Assembly (NCBI GenBank): GCA_949316235.1 | Contig: OX438747.1 | Coordinates: forward strand, 32,274,601 to 32,338,600 | Direction of reading: 5' to 3' | Origin: Oegoconia quadripuncta | Taxonomy: Eukaryota > Arthropoda > Insecta > Lepidoptera > Autostichidae | DNA: 64,000 bases | Part shown: in pieces, positions 56,401 to 62,577 of the stretch | Layout of the letters: every line of letters starts with the position of its first letter | Position numbering within the stretch: the first letter of the stretch is position 1 | The notes under the pieces: model-generated | Database searches by the model: none | The model's input: the letters and a program-made list of their open reading frames with translations, nothing else | What the model was told of the DNA's origin: nothing | Made by a program: the position numbers and the translations under genes

Positions 56401-59400
56401 TGGCAGGGTCGCCATGAGGTGTGGGGACTTGGAGACACAAAATATGAATACACAATTGCTATGACGATGGTCGTTTATTGTCTAATTAGCTGACTGACTA
56501 AAAGATGGGTATAGAGTACCTTACGTATGTTCGGGGAAAGGCGATTCATACACTACAACCTCCACCGTGACTGTTTATGATTAAAATTTATGTAGTGAAT
56601 AGTGACAACAAGTCCATTACTTGCACTGCTCCGTTTCACAAAGACATCTAAATAACTTCATTGTTTTTGAAGAAATATTTATGGGACTTCTATATTTCAG
56701 TGGCACTAAATATTATTATTATATTATTATAGACGACCAGCATTACTGCTGGTATGTCCATGTCACAGTGTTGGAAGAGTTCACATTGTTCATTATGTTG
56801 TTATTCAGTCACTATTTAAGTCATCACTAATTTTTTTTAAATTTGTCTAATCTATTCTTGAATGAATTCACTGATTGGGCAGAAACAACCTCTTCCAGCA
56901 GCTTATTCCAGGCCTGAACAACACGGTTGCTCAGAAAGTGAAGGGCGACATTGATGTCAGCGTGAGTGCGGCTTATTCGCAGTTTTTTTTTTGGGATATA
57001 AATTATAATCGTAAGTAAAGCTATCGAGCAACATGTGACACCAGAATGCTCACTTAAAATATTGAATAACTCTTAAAGAACAGTTTCCTTTGGGCATTAT
57101 AATTTAGGCATAATGCTTTGACAAACACGCAAGGTTAACAGCCCTATTCAAGGCCCTATCGTTCCTCACCTTCACATTTCTGGTCTTGCTCACTTCTTCT
57201 TTCTGGAACGTGTCTTTTTTTTTAACGGTATCTATCGGCTCTGTCTTAATGGTTTCCCTTTGCTTAATGGGTTCCTTCGAAAGATTTCGCTTCTTAGATT
57301 TAGGTCCCGGCCTCTGCGGGGGAGGTTCATCTTTGTTGGTACAGATGGTCTGTGTCACACCGAGGATGCAATTATCTGGGTCATTCTGAAAGGATACCAA
57401 ATCGTAACACGTTAAATGTTCCTCTTGGACAGGTATTTAACTTCTATGAGATTCAATTTTTTTTATTCTGTGTAGGATAAAAAAATATCACTTATTGATG
57501 GTCAACATGGTGCTTTAAACTATATAATTTCACAAGGTGCTATGGTCAGGGAGAAGAGCAATAAGAAACTGTCAGCCCACACAGGGGGACTTTGGTCTCA
57601 GCCTTTAGACTGCGCTCAGGACACATACAGACAAATAAATTTTATCATATGCTGGGAATTAAACCGTCACCACTGTGTGCAGTTTATGATAAACCAGATG
57701 ATTTTTTGTTGGAGTGTGACCGGAGTGCAGATATTAGAGAACGACTTTTGATTAAATCATCGGAGCTATGCAATGGGCAGCTCAGCTGTGTTTTGGCTGA
57801 TATGCTCTGTAGGAGTGCTGTCAGTCTGTATATATTTGTTGGATTGTCGATTGCAAAAAGAGAGTGAGGTTTAAAAAGTCGAATGTATCAATGAGGCTGG
57901 CATAGTCACCCAGGGTGTACAAAAGCCTCAAATAAAAACAGGATAAAAAAAAAAGAAACTTCCTATAAAAAAATCAAAGATAGCGCGTAAAGAAACTTAT
58001 CTCAAGTTTGTTTACGTGCTATCTTTGATTTTTATAGGTGTATCTTGTACACCGATCACGATTTGATCGAAGCGAACTCCAGTAACTAAGTCAAGTTGCC
58101 AAAAAAATACATTACGTACGAGAAACCATATAATTTTTATATATAGACGGGTTATAATATATTTTTAAAGTTTTTATGAAATACTGTTGTTATTAAGGGA
58201 TAGCTTGAAAACGAGGACTGTCAGATAGCCGCGAGACCGACACAAATATGGCCATATTAGGTGGATACATAAGACATATATCGGACTAAACACAAATGCG
58301 TCAAATTGTATAAAATTTCAACCAAATGCCACATTTTTTTTTTTTATACGGTTCACAAAACTGGACACAACTCACAATATTTTTAGTCTTACCCAATATT
58401 ACGACATAATTGATTGAATGTATCCTACTTGATGTGAACAGAGCATGCACACAGGTAAACAGTCTCAATACTTAAGAATAAAATAGGCTATTAACTAAAT
58501 CACTAAAACGATACAAAAAGACCTATTTATAAATTGTTGTACAAAATGATGTATATGTATTAAGGATGATCAATCCTTAATACATATACAACCATAGATA
58601 ACTTTCTTAGTGGAGGCGATTGTTCCTGAAAATATATCAATCTGGATTCTCGTACTATTACATAATGCACACATTCGATACAAAGGGCTGTGTTGACCGA
58701 TTTTTAGTGTCTATTATTACATCTCGAGATCAACTTCGTGATGAAACTACATTCCACCATCACCCTACGCCGAGGCAAACCCTCCTCCGTACGCCTTTAA
58801 GGTCTATTCAGACATAAGCGATATCGCTGTCGCGCTCGGTAGCGATAACGAATCGGTACGCGATATCGCTGTCGCCCTCGGTAGACATTCTAAATGCATT
58901 GAAAAACATATCTTCATCTCTCTTCAAACGTGGGTATAATGTGTAAAAAACTCCATGAATTTCGTGTCCTTCATTTATATCGTGTATCCTAATTCGATTC
59001 CTTATTGGTGGGTCAAGTAAAGCTAATAACAATAATGCTGCCTCTTCATTGCTATCCATTATAAAAATTATAAATTCCAGCGCTCACAGACGAAGCGTAC
59101 TCGTGTTTATTAATGGACGACTAATCATTTAACCTAGCGCCACAGTGATATCGCTCATGTCGCGATATCGCGTACCGATTCGGTATCGCTACCGAGCGCG
59201 ACAGCGATATCGCTTATGTCTGAATAGACCTTTAACCTTTGCAGTTGGCGCCAAAAGCACGCAAAGTAGGTAACTTGGTTTATATAGCGGAGATGTGGTC
59301 TGAAGCAACCACGTACGTTTGTAACATGTATGACTAGACTATCTACTGACCGCTCCTTGAGGCACTGTCTGAGGCGGCAAGCCGAGCCGCATACGCGTTC

Positions 59401-62400
59401 GCTTGTTCGTTGACTTGCACATTGCTAAGAACTCGTAAAAGTCGTTCACTTTGTCAACGCACAGCTCACATATTAGAGGCGGCATTTTATCACCAGTATT
59501 AACCTGAAACAGTAAGGTAAGTTGATTAACCACTATCCTTTGGACATTTATGACGTCAGGATAACTTAAAACCAGGGGCGATATGTGCCAGGAGTTCAAA
59601 TTACTGGGTCACAGAAAAAACCACCACCTCCGTGGCTAAATGTAAGCAACATTGGGTTTACGATTCGGAGGTCGCGGTTTCGATTCCCATCAGGGTACAT
59701 GTTTAAGTACTCGGTATGGTTGGTGGTAGGGAATTTTAAGTGTCCACCTGGCTAGCTACCACCATCTTATCTAAATTTGCATGTAAACAACATTGGGTTT
59801 ACGATTCAGAGGTCGCGATTTCGATCCCCATCAGGGTACATGTTTAAATACTCGGTATGGTTGGTGGTAGAGAATTATAAGTGTCCGCCTGGCTAGCTAC
59901 CACCATCTTATCTAAATTTGCCGCCAAGCAGCAATGTTAATAGCATTGTTGTGTACCGGTTGTCAGAGATAAGATAGCCAGTCCCCCAAATGTGTTGGGG
60001 TTTCCGGGTCAGTACGCTTCCACCTTCGACCTCATCTTGACTCATCAGGTGTGAGGTTGAGGCCAAGTACCAACCCGCTGTGCATAAAAAAAAAAGAACA
60101 TAGAATTGAATTGAGGTAGAGCAAGCACACTTCTTCAACTCAATTCTTTTAAGGAATGGCTTTCCTTATTAGGATTCTACCAGCATCTAGACAGTCATGG
60201 AACAGACAACATTGTAGATAACTGGTTGACTGATTTTAATGTGTGGTTATTGATTTAATATCAATTGAAGTTGATCCAATCTAGAACAAAAAAGCACAGA
60301 CTTCACTTTTTGGACGTTTTATGGCTATTTATTTTTTATTTTTTTTTGTTGGCCTTATCCTACGATCAGTCGGTGACTATGAGCAGATTTGTTCCGAGGG
60401 CTTTGTCGGGAGAGTGCATACCCCAATGGATATAGCTACTCATATTTCCATTCATAGGTTGCCCAGGATTTTTCATCTTTTCAGCCATCTTAGGCTATCA
60501 GGTATAGTCAACTGGACTGCTAGCTTGTTGGGATGGTCTGTCAGCCGGGTTTTGTATGCTTTGGAGTAAGCTTTGATCTCCTCGCTCACTGTGTTCATTT
60601 CTAGGTAGTGGTGGAAATTAACACATAGCTAAATTAAAATCCCCAAGTGAGCAACACTTGACGTTTAATGTGTGACACCAAACTATTGTATTCCAGCTAA
60701 CTATTGTATTGTAACTGGTTCATAGTTAAGTGTTTCCTTCCTATATTGGCGTAATTGAATTCAAACTTGTTTATGGCCTATACCTGACTGAACAACACAG
60801 ATTAAATCAAAAAAAGTTGTCAGTGAATGAAGAAATGTAAATTTAATAAAATTAGGTTACAATACGGGTCAATATGGGAGTGTCGGTGACTCAGCAGTTA
60901 AGACGCGGTCTCCCAATTTGTGAAGTCCGGGTTCGATTCCTAGGCAGGCCATGTACCGTTTTAAAAATTTAATCACTTATGAGCATTTATCCGACTGCTC
61001 TTAAATGGTGAGGGAAAACATAGTGAGAAAACATGCATGCCTGAAAAATAAAAATTCTAAGGCATATGAAGTCCCCAACCTGCATTGCGCCCGTGTGGTG
61101 GACTATGGCCCATACCCCCTCATTATACGAGGGAAGGCCTATATCCCTGCAGTGGGATGTTTACGGGCAGAGATGATGAGGATGTATGTTCTGAAGTAAA
61201 GACAATCTCATATTTCTTCGCACTTTCAACCCAAGCATGCATAGTATCTCCATTATTATAACCTTTTTCGAAGAAACTGTGACATATGTTTACTCTCTGG
61301 CATGTTGGTACATGGAAAATACAAACCTGTTTCATACAACCTGTCTCATAGTCAATCTGTATAATTCAGAAACAATCTCATAAGTGTTGTTGTTTGAAAG
61401 AGGCGAAAAGCATGAGATTGTGTACACTTCAAAACAAATGTACTGCATAATTTCAAATGGTAAGTGAAAGGCCAATGATTTCTCACACACAATCTTACTT
61501 TTATGACAAGAATAAATATTTTGAATAAAGAGACTCAATGTTAAGCACACAAAACCAGATTGCACAGTCTCCTGGACAAGGGGAAAACAATAACAACAAA
61601 TAGATTGAGCTCTCATCATTGACACAAGGCAAGTACCCAGTCTCAAGATGTGGTCGACTTGATTGCTGCTTATAGAGATCCTATTGTGATACAAAACTCT
61701 TTATATAACGATCTAATCGAACTTTGCAGCTCTGGAGCAATCCCAATCAAATATTTACCATTTAAAATAATTACATTAGAATTTTCTAACTTTGATCCCC
61801 TGATCACCTCTGATTATATGAACTATTTATGTGACTCAAAAAGCTTAGCCCTTGACCTCAATCACACTTGAAGTTGAGTTCTTCATTGGGTCTGGTTTAC
61901 ATATCAAACCATTGGAGTTCAAAATCTAAGTTATCTCTCAGTGCCCTTTATGGTATGGTATAGGCGCTCAGGTTTTAAATAAATACATACGCTTGAACTA
62001 CAGTACCGTACGATACACGGCACATCGAAGTACAGTTAGAAACAATCTAAAACCAGTCCTGACTTCAAGTGTTACGTCCACTGCGTGCCGAATTTGTTTC
62101 CGAGATTATCATTGACCTGTTTTGTTATTTAATTTGTGTGAACATTCAGAGTAGGCACTTCTAAAGCCAGTCGCAATTTGGGTTAACTGTTGAATTGAAG
62201 ACCCTTTGTTGACAACACACCGGATTTTTTTTCAACTTTCCAGCAAAAACATAGGTACATACTTTAGTGGAATTCTTAAATTATTTACATTACTCACCTC
62301 TATTTGTACGCATTCTAGTATTTTCTCCCGCAAATTCACATCCGAGGTCTCAAAACCTATGAAGTTCTGAATTATAGGCATCTTGTAGCCGCCGCCGGCA

Positions 62401-62456
62401 CCACAGAGACGACATGCTCGAAATATCTCATAGAGACTCTGAATTTTGTTAGCCAT
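37223..62456 (-). CDS. ZAD/C2H2 zinc-finger protein, 12 coding exons, predicted 1050 aa
   Basis: Probable nuclear DNA- or chromatin-binding regulator. The coding exons total 3153 nt and join in phase at all 11 junctions. In order: a ZAD domain (about residues 12-90) with zinc ligands C15, C18, C65 and C68, known in insects as a dimerisation module; two related Lys-rich linker exons (105-176, 177-262) each with QRPGPKSKK; an Arg/Ser/Pro 12-residue repeat (263-372); a C2H2 finger (C485, C488, H501, H506); a second finger with C529, C532, H545 and only C547 as fourth ligand; a linker with three psi-K-x-E sites (K621, K634, K638); and a 360-residue Asp/Asn/Ser/Glu-rich tail ending EEFNFDA. The polyadenylation signal is at 37144-37149. 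Introns are large and full of TEs. Two fingers is few for a ZAD protein, so specific DNA binding is uncertain. I do not know an orthologue name. Confidence 0.85.
38938..39097 (+). repeat. Interspersed repeat, copy of 128-285
   Basis: Near-identical over about 155 bp, including agagatcgctgttagcgata. Lies in a ZAD gene intron. Confidence 0.6.
39129..39436 (-). mobile_element. MITE, CCCGTATTAATAAACC family, minus orientation
   Basis: Near-complete copy with both termini, ending 38 bp beyond the donor of ZAD gene exon 11. Confidence 0.7.
39475..39737 (-). CDS. ZAD gene coding exon 11
   Basis: 263 nt, phase 0 to phase 2. It encodes IKRE, IKQE and IKDE SUMO-consensus sites and an acidic segment (DSDLSSDSDEDV). 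The acceptor is gttacag and the donor AG|GTGAGT. Confidence 0.85.
39790..40090 (+). mobile_element. LINE reverse-transcriptase fragment
   Basis: GISLLSIVGKLYAKVLIEKV and, after frame changes, FVNLEKAYDKV, matching RT blocks around the first catalytic Asp. Broken by frameshifts. Confidence 0.6.
40600..40795 (-). repeat. Interspersed repeat fragment (family of 4220-4425)
   Basis: ccgatttcgaagtgcatggt and gggttttttggcttttaaat are inverse to 4220-4425. Confidence 0.5.
40800..40925 (+). mobile_element. 3' UTR scrap of the full-length LINE
   Basis: cttctcaggggaaaattgca and taaaattgactattttaaat; ends abruptly before a SINE C piece. Confidence 0.65.
40939..41032 (+). mobile_element. SINE family C, middle fragment
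   Basis: tggttggtggtagggcattt through ccgccaagcagcaatgtta. Confidence 0.6.
41361..42566 (+). mobile_element. Degenerate piggyBac-type transposon
   Basis: Bounded by inverse 24-bp repeats (41361-41384 and 42543-42566) that contain TTGCCAttTGGCAA and differ at two positions; similarity extends inward to about 47 bp. The interior holds a broken transposase (41431-42300). Possible TTAA near 42692 is outside the repeat, so the true ends may lie further out. Confidence 0.65.
41431..42300 (+). pseudogene. piggyBac-like (DDE_Tnp_1_7) transposase remnant
   Basis: Frame pieces read LHFYFDNLFTGISLLLHLKG then GTGTLRQNRLPKDCP, and YNKFMGSTDLMDAHINTYRI then GIRGKKWWWPIFTWLIDVAI. These are the conserved second and third Asp regions of PGBD-type transposases. 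Several stops and frameshifts separate them, so it is non-functional. Lies in a ZAD gene intron. Confidence 0.75.
42702..42815 (+). mobile_element. SINE C tail joined to LINE tail
   Basis: cacttaacatcaggtgtgat to ttgtgcataaaa, then cctacaaaataaagcacttttgac. It ends about 14 bp from the donor of ZAD exon 10. Confidence 0.55.
42830..42969 (-). CDS. ZAD gene coding exon 10
   Basis: 140 nt. It encodes a basic stretch (KVLSRLKPVQVRVARCDPLL). The acceptor is ggttctag, with SINE sequence starting about 12 bp upstream of it. The donor CCC|GTAAGT is followed by a LINE tail scrap. Confidence 0.78.
42981..43144 (+). mobile_element. SINE family B, headless, beside a splice acceptor
   Basis: catgtgttcccgagttattg through ggcgctgtgtgtatgtgc. 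It starts about 12 bp from the exon 10 border of the ZAD gene. Confidence 0.6.
43145..43226 (-). mobile_element. SINE family A, head
   Basis: cacacaaacatttacctctc, GGATTCGAACC, caatcggtcgtctg. Confidence 0.6.
43227..44477. other. Intron interval with repeat scraps
   Basis: A 22-bp tandem (ttaaatttaactacctatag, three copies, 43438-43503), a retroelement-like piece 44025-44185 inverse to 50925-51085, and a run of about 33 A at 44370. No exon seen. Confidence 0.45.
44478..44570 (+). mobile_element. SINE family C, middle fragment
   Basis: ggatattttaaatgtccgcc, gctagctaccaccatcttat. Confidence 0.6.
44585..44715 (-). mobile_element. LINE C-terminal fragment
   Basis: The minus strand reads FSRNFLPRTTTLWNGLPAAV then [18 protein letters not shown], an upstream portion of the same LINE family as 355-510. 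Confidence 0.65.
44788..45094 (+). mobile_element. SINE family C, full length
   Basis: ccgcctccgtggctcaatgt head, GGTTCGATCCC B box, all body blocks, A-rich tail. Confidence 0.78.
45505..45577 (-). mobile_element. 3' UTR scrap of the RNase H-bearing LINE
   Basis: ttgaggatggcaaccagtca through gccagtttcgagtgaaaaat, identical to 62585-62655. Confidence 0.65.
45585..45900 (+). repeat. Third copy of the 20040-20690 repeat unit
   Basis: tttggcggcttcttgtggga, cgccgagat and shared inner words. Confidence 0.55.
46033..46163 (-). CDS. ZAD gene coding exon 9 (degenerate finger)
   Basis: 131 nt. It encodes a Pro/Gln linker and CGECWQTFSTNSLLAKHKC. The first three zinc ligands are in place, but the fourth is only two residues after the His. 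The acceptor is cttcgcag and the donor G|GTAAGC. Confidence 0.85.
46200..46398 (+). mobile_element. SINE family B
   Basis: tttggtgtagtggttagaaa head, GGTTCGAGTCC B box; internal shortening. About 36 bp upstream of the exon 9 acceptor. Confidence 0.72.
46396..46617 (+). mobile_element. MITE fragment, CCCGTATTAATAAACC family
   Basis: First two thirds of the element with a small internal deletion. Confidence 0.6.
46641..46797 (-). mobile_element. SINE family A
   Basis: Minus-strand copy with altered B box (ggattaaagccagc) and head ctacaccagtaggtcc. Confidence 0.65.
46841..47095 (-). CDS. ZAD gene coding exon 8 (C2H2 finger)
   Basis: 255 nt. A Lys/Thr/Glu linker with repeated KET(P) units is followed by the finger CHICKQHFKGLSALRSH with the second His in RHVH. 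The donor is CG|GTGAGT. SINE copies lie just outside the exon. Confidence 0.87.
47130..47366 (-). mobile_element. SINE family A, full length
   Basis: Complete minus-strand copy. Its tail begins 35 bp upstream of the acceptor of ZAD exon 8. Confidence 0.75.
47738..47885 (+). mobile_element. SINE family C, 3' half
   Basis: tgttccggttgtcagagata through tcaggtgtgattgaggtcaa. Confidence 0.65.
48010..48107 (+). mobile_element. SINE family B, 3' tail
   Basis: ttggtatccacaacacaagc, ggcgttgtgtgtatgttc. Confidence 0.55.
48112..48267 (+). mobile_element. SINE family D, 3' part
   Basis: tatccgactgctcttaaacg, ccatggcatgtgaagtcccc and actatggcccatgg; compare 60882-61190. Confidence 0.55.
48605..48693 (-). 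CDS. ZAD gene coding exon 7
   Basis: 89 nt, ends in phase 2 (AA|GTGAGT). It encodes DDDSDDCLLVAKRSRVFDL and MPAKKP. The acceptor is cttgcag. Confidence 0.82.
48759..48850 (+). mobile_element. SINE family A, head only
   Basis: aactaccctatcagcgaaac, GGTTCGAACCC. Confidence 0.55.
48851..50049. other. Intron of the ZAD gene
   Basis: AT-rich. One inverted repeat around 49387-49424 (ccatggacgtaaca, loop, inverse). No exon or TE assigned. Confidence 0.45.
50050..50525 (-). mobile_element. LINE 3' end, related to the full-length element
   Basis: The minus strand reads HIKETLCKKGYYRIDDYLGD then KEVRC and stop, parallel to the ORF2 end of the full LINE, followed by a 3' UTR ending in repeated ttttgattttgatt. 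Confidence 0.65.
50550..50625 (+). repeat. MITE end scrap
   Basis: acgttgcagagtgtatgtat, same as 25010-25050. Confidence 0.45.
50708..50782 (-). CDS. ZAD gene coding exon 6
   Basis: 25 codons, phase 0-0. It encodes EPQKRNEKAKPMPLKPF and a basic end. The acceptor is tttaacag and the donor GAG|GTTAGT. Confidence 0.8.
51336..51406. repeat. Perfect 30-bp inverted repeat
   Basis: Arms 51336-51365 and 51377-51406 are exact inverses (ctagtcttgagttggccttt...), with an 11-nt loop. In a ZAD gene intron. Confidence 0.8.
51574..51982 (-). mobile_element. MITE, CCAATTTCATAGGT family, complete
   Basis: Termini ttttacctatgaaattgg and an inverse ttcatatctcgg-altered end; interior gaacagagctcttttcatgt. Confidence 0.65.
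51983..52070 (-). mobile_element. LINE scrap next to ZAD exon 5
   Basis: The minus strand reads LRWFGHVERITKEIYEANID, a common LINE C-terminal block. It is in the same frame as exon 5 if the donor is ignored. Confidence 0.55.
52137..52466 (-). CDS. ZAD gene coding exon 5 (Arg/Ser/Pro repeat)
   Basis: 110 codons, phase 0-0. After a Ser/Arg-rich lead it has about five tandem copies of a 12-residue unit close to SPPVRETRQRAI (36-bp DNA period). The donor is CAG|GTAATG. The frame stays open for 60 more codons past the donor into a LINE remnant. Confidence 0.86.
52725..52945. repeat. 110-bp tandem duplication
   Basis: Two units with a long T run, cgtttgctga, gggactttttcagcttca and gggcgggtgggcgagcgcgg, offset by 110 bp. 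Confidence 0.75.
52946..53407 (+). other. Unassigned open stretch
   Basis: An open frame (53028-53450) reads RRLVNTYNDHFLQF and similar, faintly like a LINE carboxyl region but not clear enough to name. Confidence 0.3.
53408..53488 (-). mobile_element. SINE family B, head
   Basis: tgcccctagcgggattcgaa, accactacaccaaacaggg. Confidence 0.6.
53490..53620. repeat. Imperfect inverted repeat
   Basis: aacttcatcggtatcgtcat and an inverse atgacgataacgatgaaatt about 90 bp apart, 85 bp from ZAD exon 4. MITE-like. Confidence 0.5.
53705..53962 (-). CDS. ZAD gene coding exon 4 (duplicate b)
   Basis: 86 codons, phase 0-0. It encodes DDEDPPSQRPGPKSKKQNL and IKQAETIKKEQ, then a tail TLNREL that exon 3 has only beyond its donor. 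The acceptor is tttcag and the donor AAG|GTAAGT. Confidence 0.85.
54040..54589. other. Intron of the ZAD gene
   Basis: No feature supported. Confidence 0.35.
54590..54800 (+). repeat. Retroposon-like repeat with TATC tail
   Basis: Second copy of 1510-1715; ends aataaaggctttatctatct. Confidence 0.6.
55311..55722 (+). mobile_element. MITE, CCAATTTCATAGGT family, complete
   Basis: 412 bp with ends ggtccttacctatgaaattg and the inverse ccaatttcataggtgaagac. Interior is AT-rich with ccgataacattaaattaag. Confidence 0.72.
55887..56160. repeat. 26/27-bp minisatellite, about ten units
   Basis: Unit caaattgttatggcatacaa plus cgt(t)caa. Units with one or two T alternate between 27 and 26 bp. Short ORFs across it are an artefact of the repeat. 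Confidence 0.85.
56291..57169. other. Intron of the ZAD gene
   Basis: A scrap at 56880-56990 (gcagaaacaacctcttccag) may be LINE-derived. No exon. Confidence 0.35.
57170..57385 (-). CDS. ZAD gene coding exon 3 (duplicate a)
   Basis: 72 codons, phase 0-0. It encodes PPPQRPGPKSKKRNLSKEP...IKQRETIKTEP, clearly related to exon 4. Homology to exon 4 continues past the donor (AAG|GTGAGG) as ALNRAV, so the donor probably arose inside what was once coding sequence. Confidence 0.82.
57480..57880 (+). mobile_element. LINE carboxyl-terminal fragment
   Basis: Reads LRSGHIQTNKFYHMLGIKPS and LCAVYDKPDDFLLECDR, the RSGH...C...H-type end motif of RNase H-bearing LINEs. Confidence 0.6.
57963..58040. repeat. 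Inverted repeat, about 30-bp arms
   Basis: cctataaaaaaatcaaagat and inverse atctttgatttttatagg around a short loop; arms nearly perfect. Confidence 0.7.
58551..58589. repeat. Perfect 17-bp inverted repeat
   Basis: GTATATGTATTAAGGAT, loop gatca, exact inverse. Confidence 0.75.
58800..59231 (-). mobile_element. Internally deleted PIF/Harbinger-like element
   Basis: 432 bp. Long inverted ends (aggtctattcagacataagc ... inverse) rich in GCGATATCGC; TTA duplicated at 58797-58799 and 59232-59234, as in Harbinger elements. It carries the first part of a transposase-like ORF. Lies in a ZAD gene intron. Confidence 0.78.
58808..59059 (-). pseudogene. Harbinger transposase N-terminal fragment
   Basis: MDSNEEAALLLLALLDPPIR then GHEIHGVFYTLYPRLKRDED and MFFNAFRMS, like the start of Harbinger transposases (acidic start, then a YxxL...FxxxFRMS block). 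The frame then enters the terminal repeat, so the catalytic part is missing. Confidence 0.65.
59351..59503 (-). CDS. ZAD gene coding exon 2
   Basis: 51 codons, phase 0 at both ends. It encodes GDKMPPLICELCVDKVNDFY, the second ZAD cysteine pair (C65, C68), and the basic NKRTRMRLG helix. The acceptor is tttcag and the donor GCG|GTCAGT. Confidence 0.88.
59625..60090 (+). mobile_element. SINE family C with duplicated head
   Basis: The tRNA head and next block occur twice, offset by 151 bp (acattgggtttacgattc at 59649 and 59800), followed by one normal 3' half. Confidence 0.75.
60395..60605 (-). mobile_element. LINE RT-region scrap
   Basis: The minus strand reads MNTVSEEIKAYSKAYKTRLT then HPNKLAVQL and RWLKR, followed by stops. 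Confidence 0.45.
60882..61190 (+). mobile_element. tRNA-related SINE, family D
   Basis: gtgtcggtgactcagcagtt head, GGTTCGATTCC B box, then tccgactgctcttaaatggt and ggcctatatccctgcagtgg. Confidence 0.65.
61191..62297. other. First intron of the ZAD gene
   Basis: No exon. A family C scrap at about 61850 (cttgacctcaatcacactt). Otherwise nothing recognised. Confidence 0.4.
62298..62456 (-). CDS. ZAD gene coding exon 1
   Basis: 53 codons, phase 0. It starts MANKIQSLYEIFRACRLCGAG, cut here as the first half of the ZAD with C15 and C18. The donor is GAG|GTGAGT. The ATG is the first in frame and the family normally begins within 10-20 residues of this cysteine pair. Confidence 0.88.
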
Positions 62457-62565
62457 TTTTCAATGCATTGTTTAGCGTATAAAATATGAATTAATTATCA
62501 CTGTCGGCGACAATTGGCTGACACTCGCGATAAAATGTAAACCGAGTTACTGCCGCTTTTTTTTC

Positions 62566-62577
62566 TTTCCGCCATTT
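62566..62577 (-). repeat. Target-site duplication, ZAD-gene side
   Basis: AAATGGCGGAAA read on the minus strand, 110 bp upstream of the ZAD gene ATG. The partner copy is at 63786-63797. It contains the YY1/Pho-type core ATGGC. Confidence 0.8.

Noticed and set aside
61332..61871. Overlapping 120-aa and 73-aa ORFs in ZAD intron 1
   Set aside because: No domain, opposite-strand overlap, partly SINE scrap.
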